Part shown: positions 64,000 to 64,000 of the stretch, in pieces | Position numbering within the stretch: position 1 is the first letter of the stretch | Layout of the letters: every line of letters begins with the position of its first letter | Source of the DNA: Exiguobacterium sp. Helios | Lineage (GTDB): Bacteria; Bacillota; Bacilli; Exiguobacteriales; Exiguobacteriaceae | NCBI RefSeq assembly: GCF_014524545.1 | Contig: NZ_CP053557.1 | Location: 124,001-188,000 of the forward strand | Direction: 5' to 3' | DNA: 64,000 nt | The notes under the pieces: model-generated | Told to the model about the DNA's origin: nothing | The model's input: the letters and a program-made list of their open reading frames with translations, nothing else | Database searches by the model: none | Made by a program: the position numbers and the translations under genes

Positions 64000-64000
64000 T

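Overview
The window looks like chromosomal DNA of a mid-GC Bacillota (Bacillales-type) bacterium. Strong purine-rich Shine-Dalgarno sites, intrinsic terminators after most units, two S-box leaders, an L-box leader, a CIRCE element and many proteins close to Bacillus subtilis types all point that way. The overall protein flavour suggests Exiguobacterium or a close relative; that genus is inference from memory, not a database result. I saw no rRNA, tRNA, CRISPR array, insertion sequence or prophage.

Layout. 0-4 kb: tail of a sensor kinase, a DUF2231 membrane protein, a DEAD-box helicase preceded by three perfect DnaA boxes, a DUF3817 protein, a ring-cleaving dioxygenase with an MhqR-like operator, and a cold-shock gene with a long leader. 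4-16 kb: two secreted metalloproteases (M6 and M4) flank an HD-GYP signalling protein; then an SH3-like membrane protein, an AcuI-type reductase, a possible structured RNA, a DIP1984 protein, a DUF4129 protein and a beta-helix protein. 16-25 kb: DUF1028 protein with a YfcC transporter, a monooxygenase, a cupin, two aldo/keto reductases, an OsmC protein, and a large phospholipase-D-nuclease/SF2-helicase protein that overlaps a convergent Nudix gene tail to tail.

25-38 kb: a palindromic intergenic repeat and four perfect DnaA boxes precede an rRNA methyltransferase gene; then an MDR reductase, pepT, an SPFH gene coupled to a 34-codon membrane peptide, an ABC-F ATPase with a degenerate second site, a Nudix gene, a SRPBCC gene, and an S-box controlled flavin monooxygenase plus ATP-grasp ligase operon. 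36-48 kb: DUF975, DUF2325, DUF817 and YczE proteins; a MarR regulator with two near-identical nitroreductases and a flavoprotein; dbpA, rlmN, an ABC exporter, a methyltransferase and a heme monooxygenase. 48-64 kb: a UDG-fold protein, an L-box controlled NhaC-type transporter, CIRCE-controlled htpG, an SDR, an M20 peptidase, a MarR/CBS/MFS locus, S-box controlled mmuP-mmuM and a polysaccharide pyruvyl transferase.

Themes. (1) Sulfur and amino-acid supply: two SAM riboswitches, one lysine riboswitch, secreted proteases, PepT and an M20 peptidase. (2) Electrophile and redox defence: dioxygenase, nitroreductases, aldo/keto reductases, OsmC and MDR enzymes. (3) RNA and translation: two DEAD-box helicases, RlmN, an rRNA methyltransferase, ABC-F and cold-shock protein. 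The most unusual items are the two DnaA-box clusters, the helicase-nuclease/Nudix pair, the S-box operon with an ATP-grasp enzyme, and the small membrane peptide coupled to the SPFH gene.
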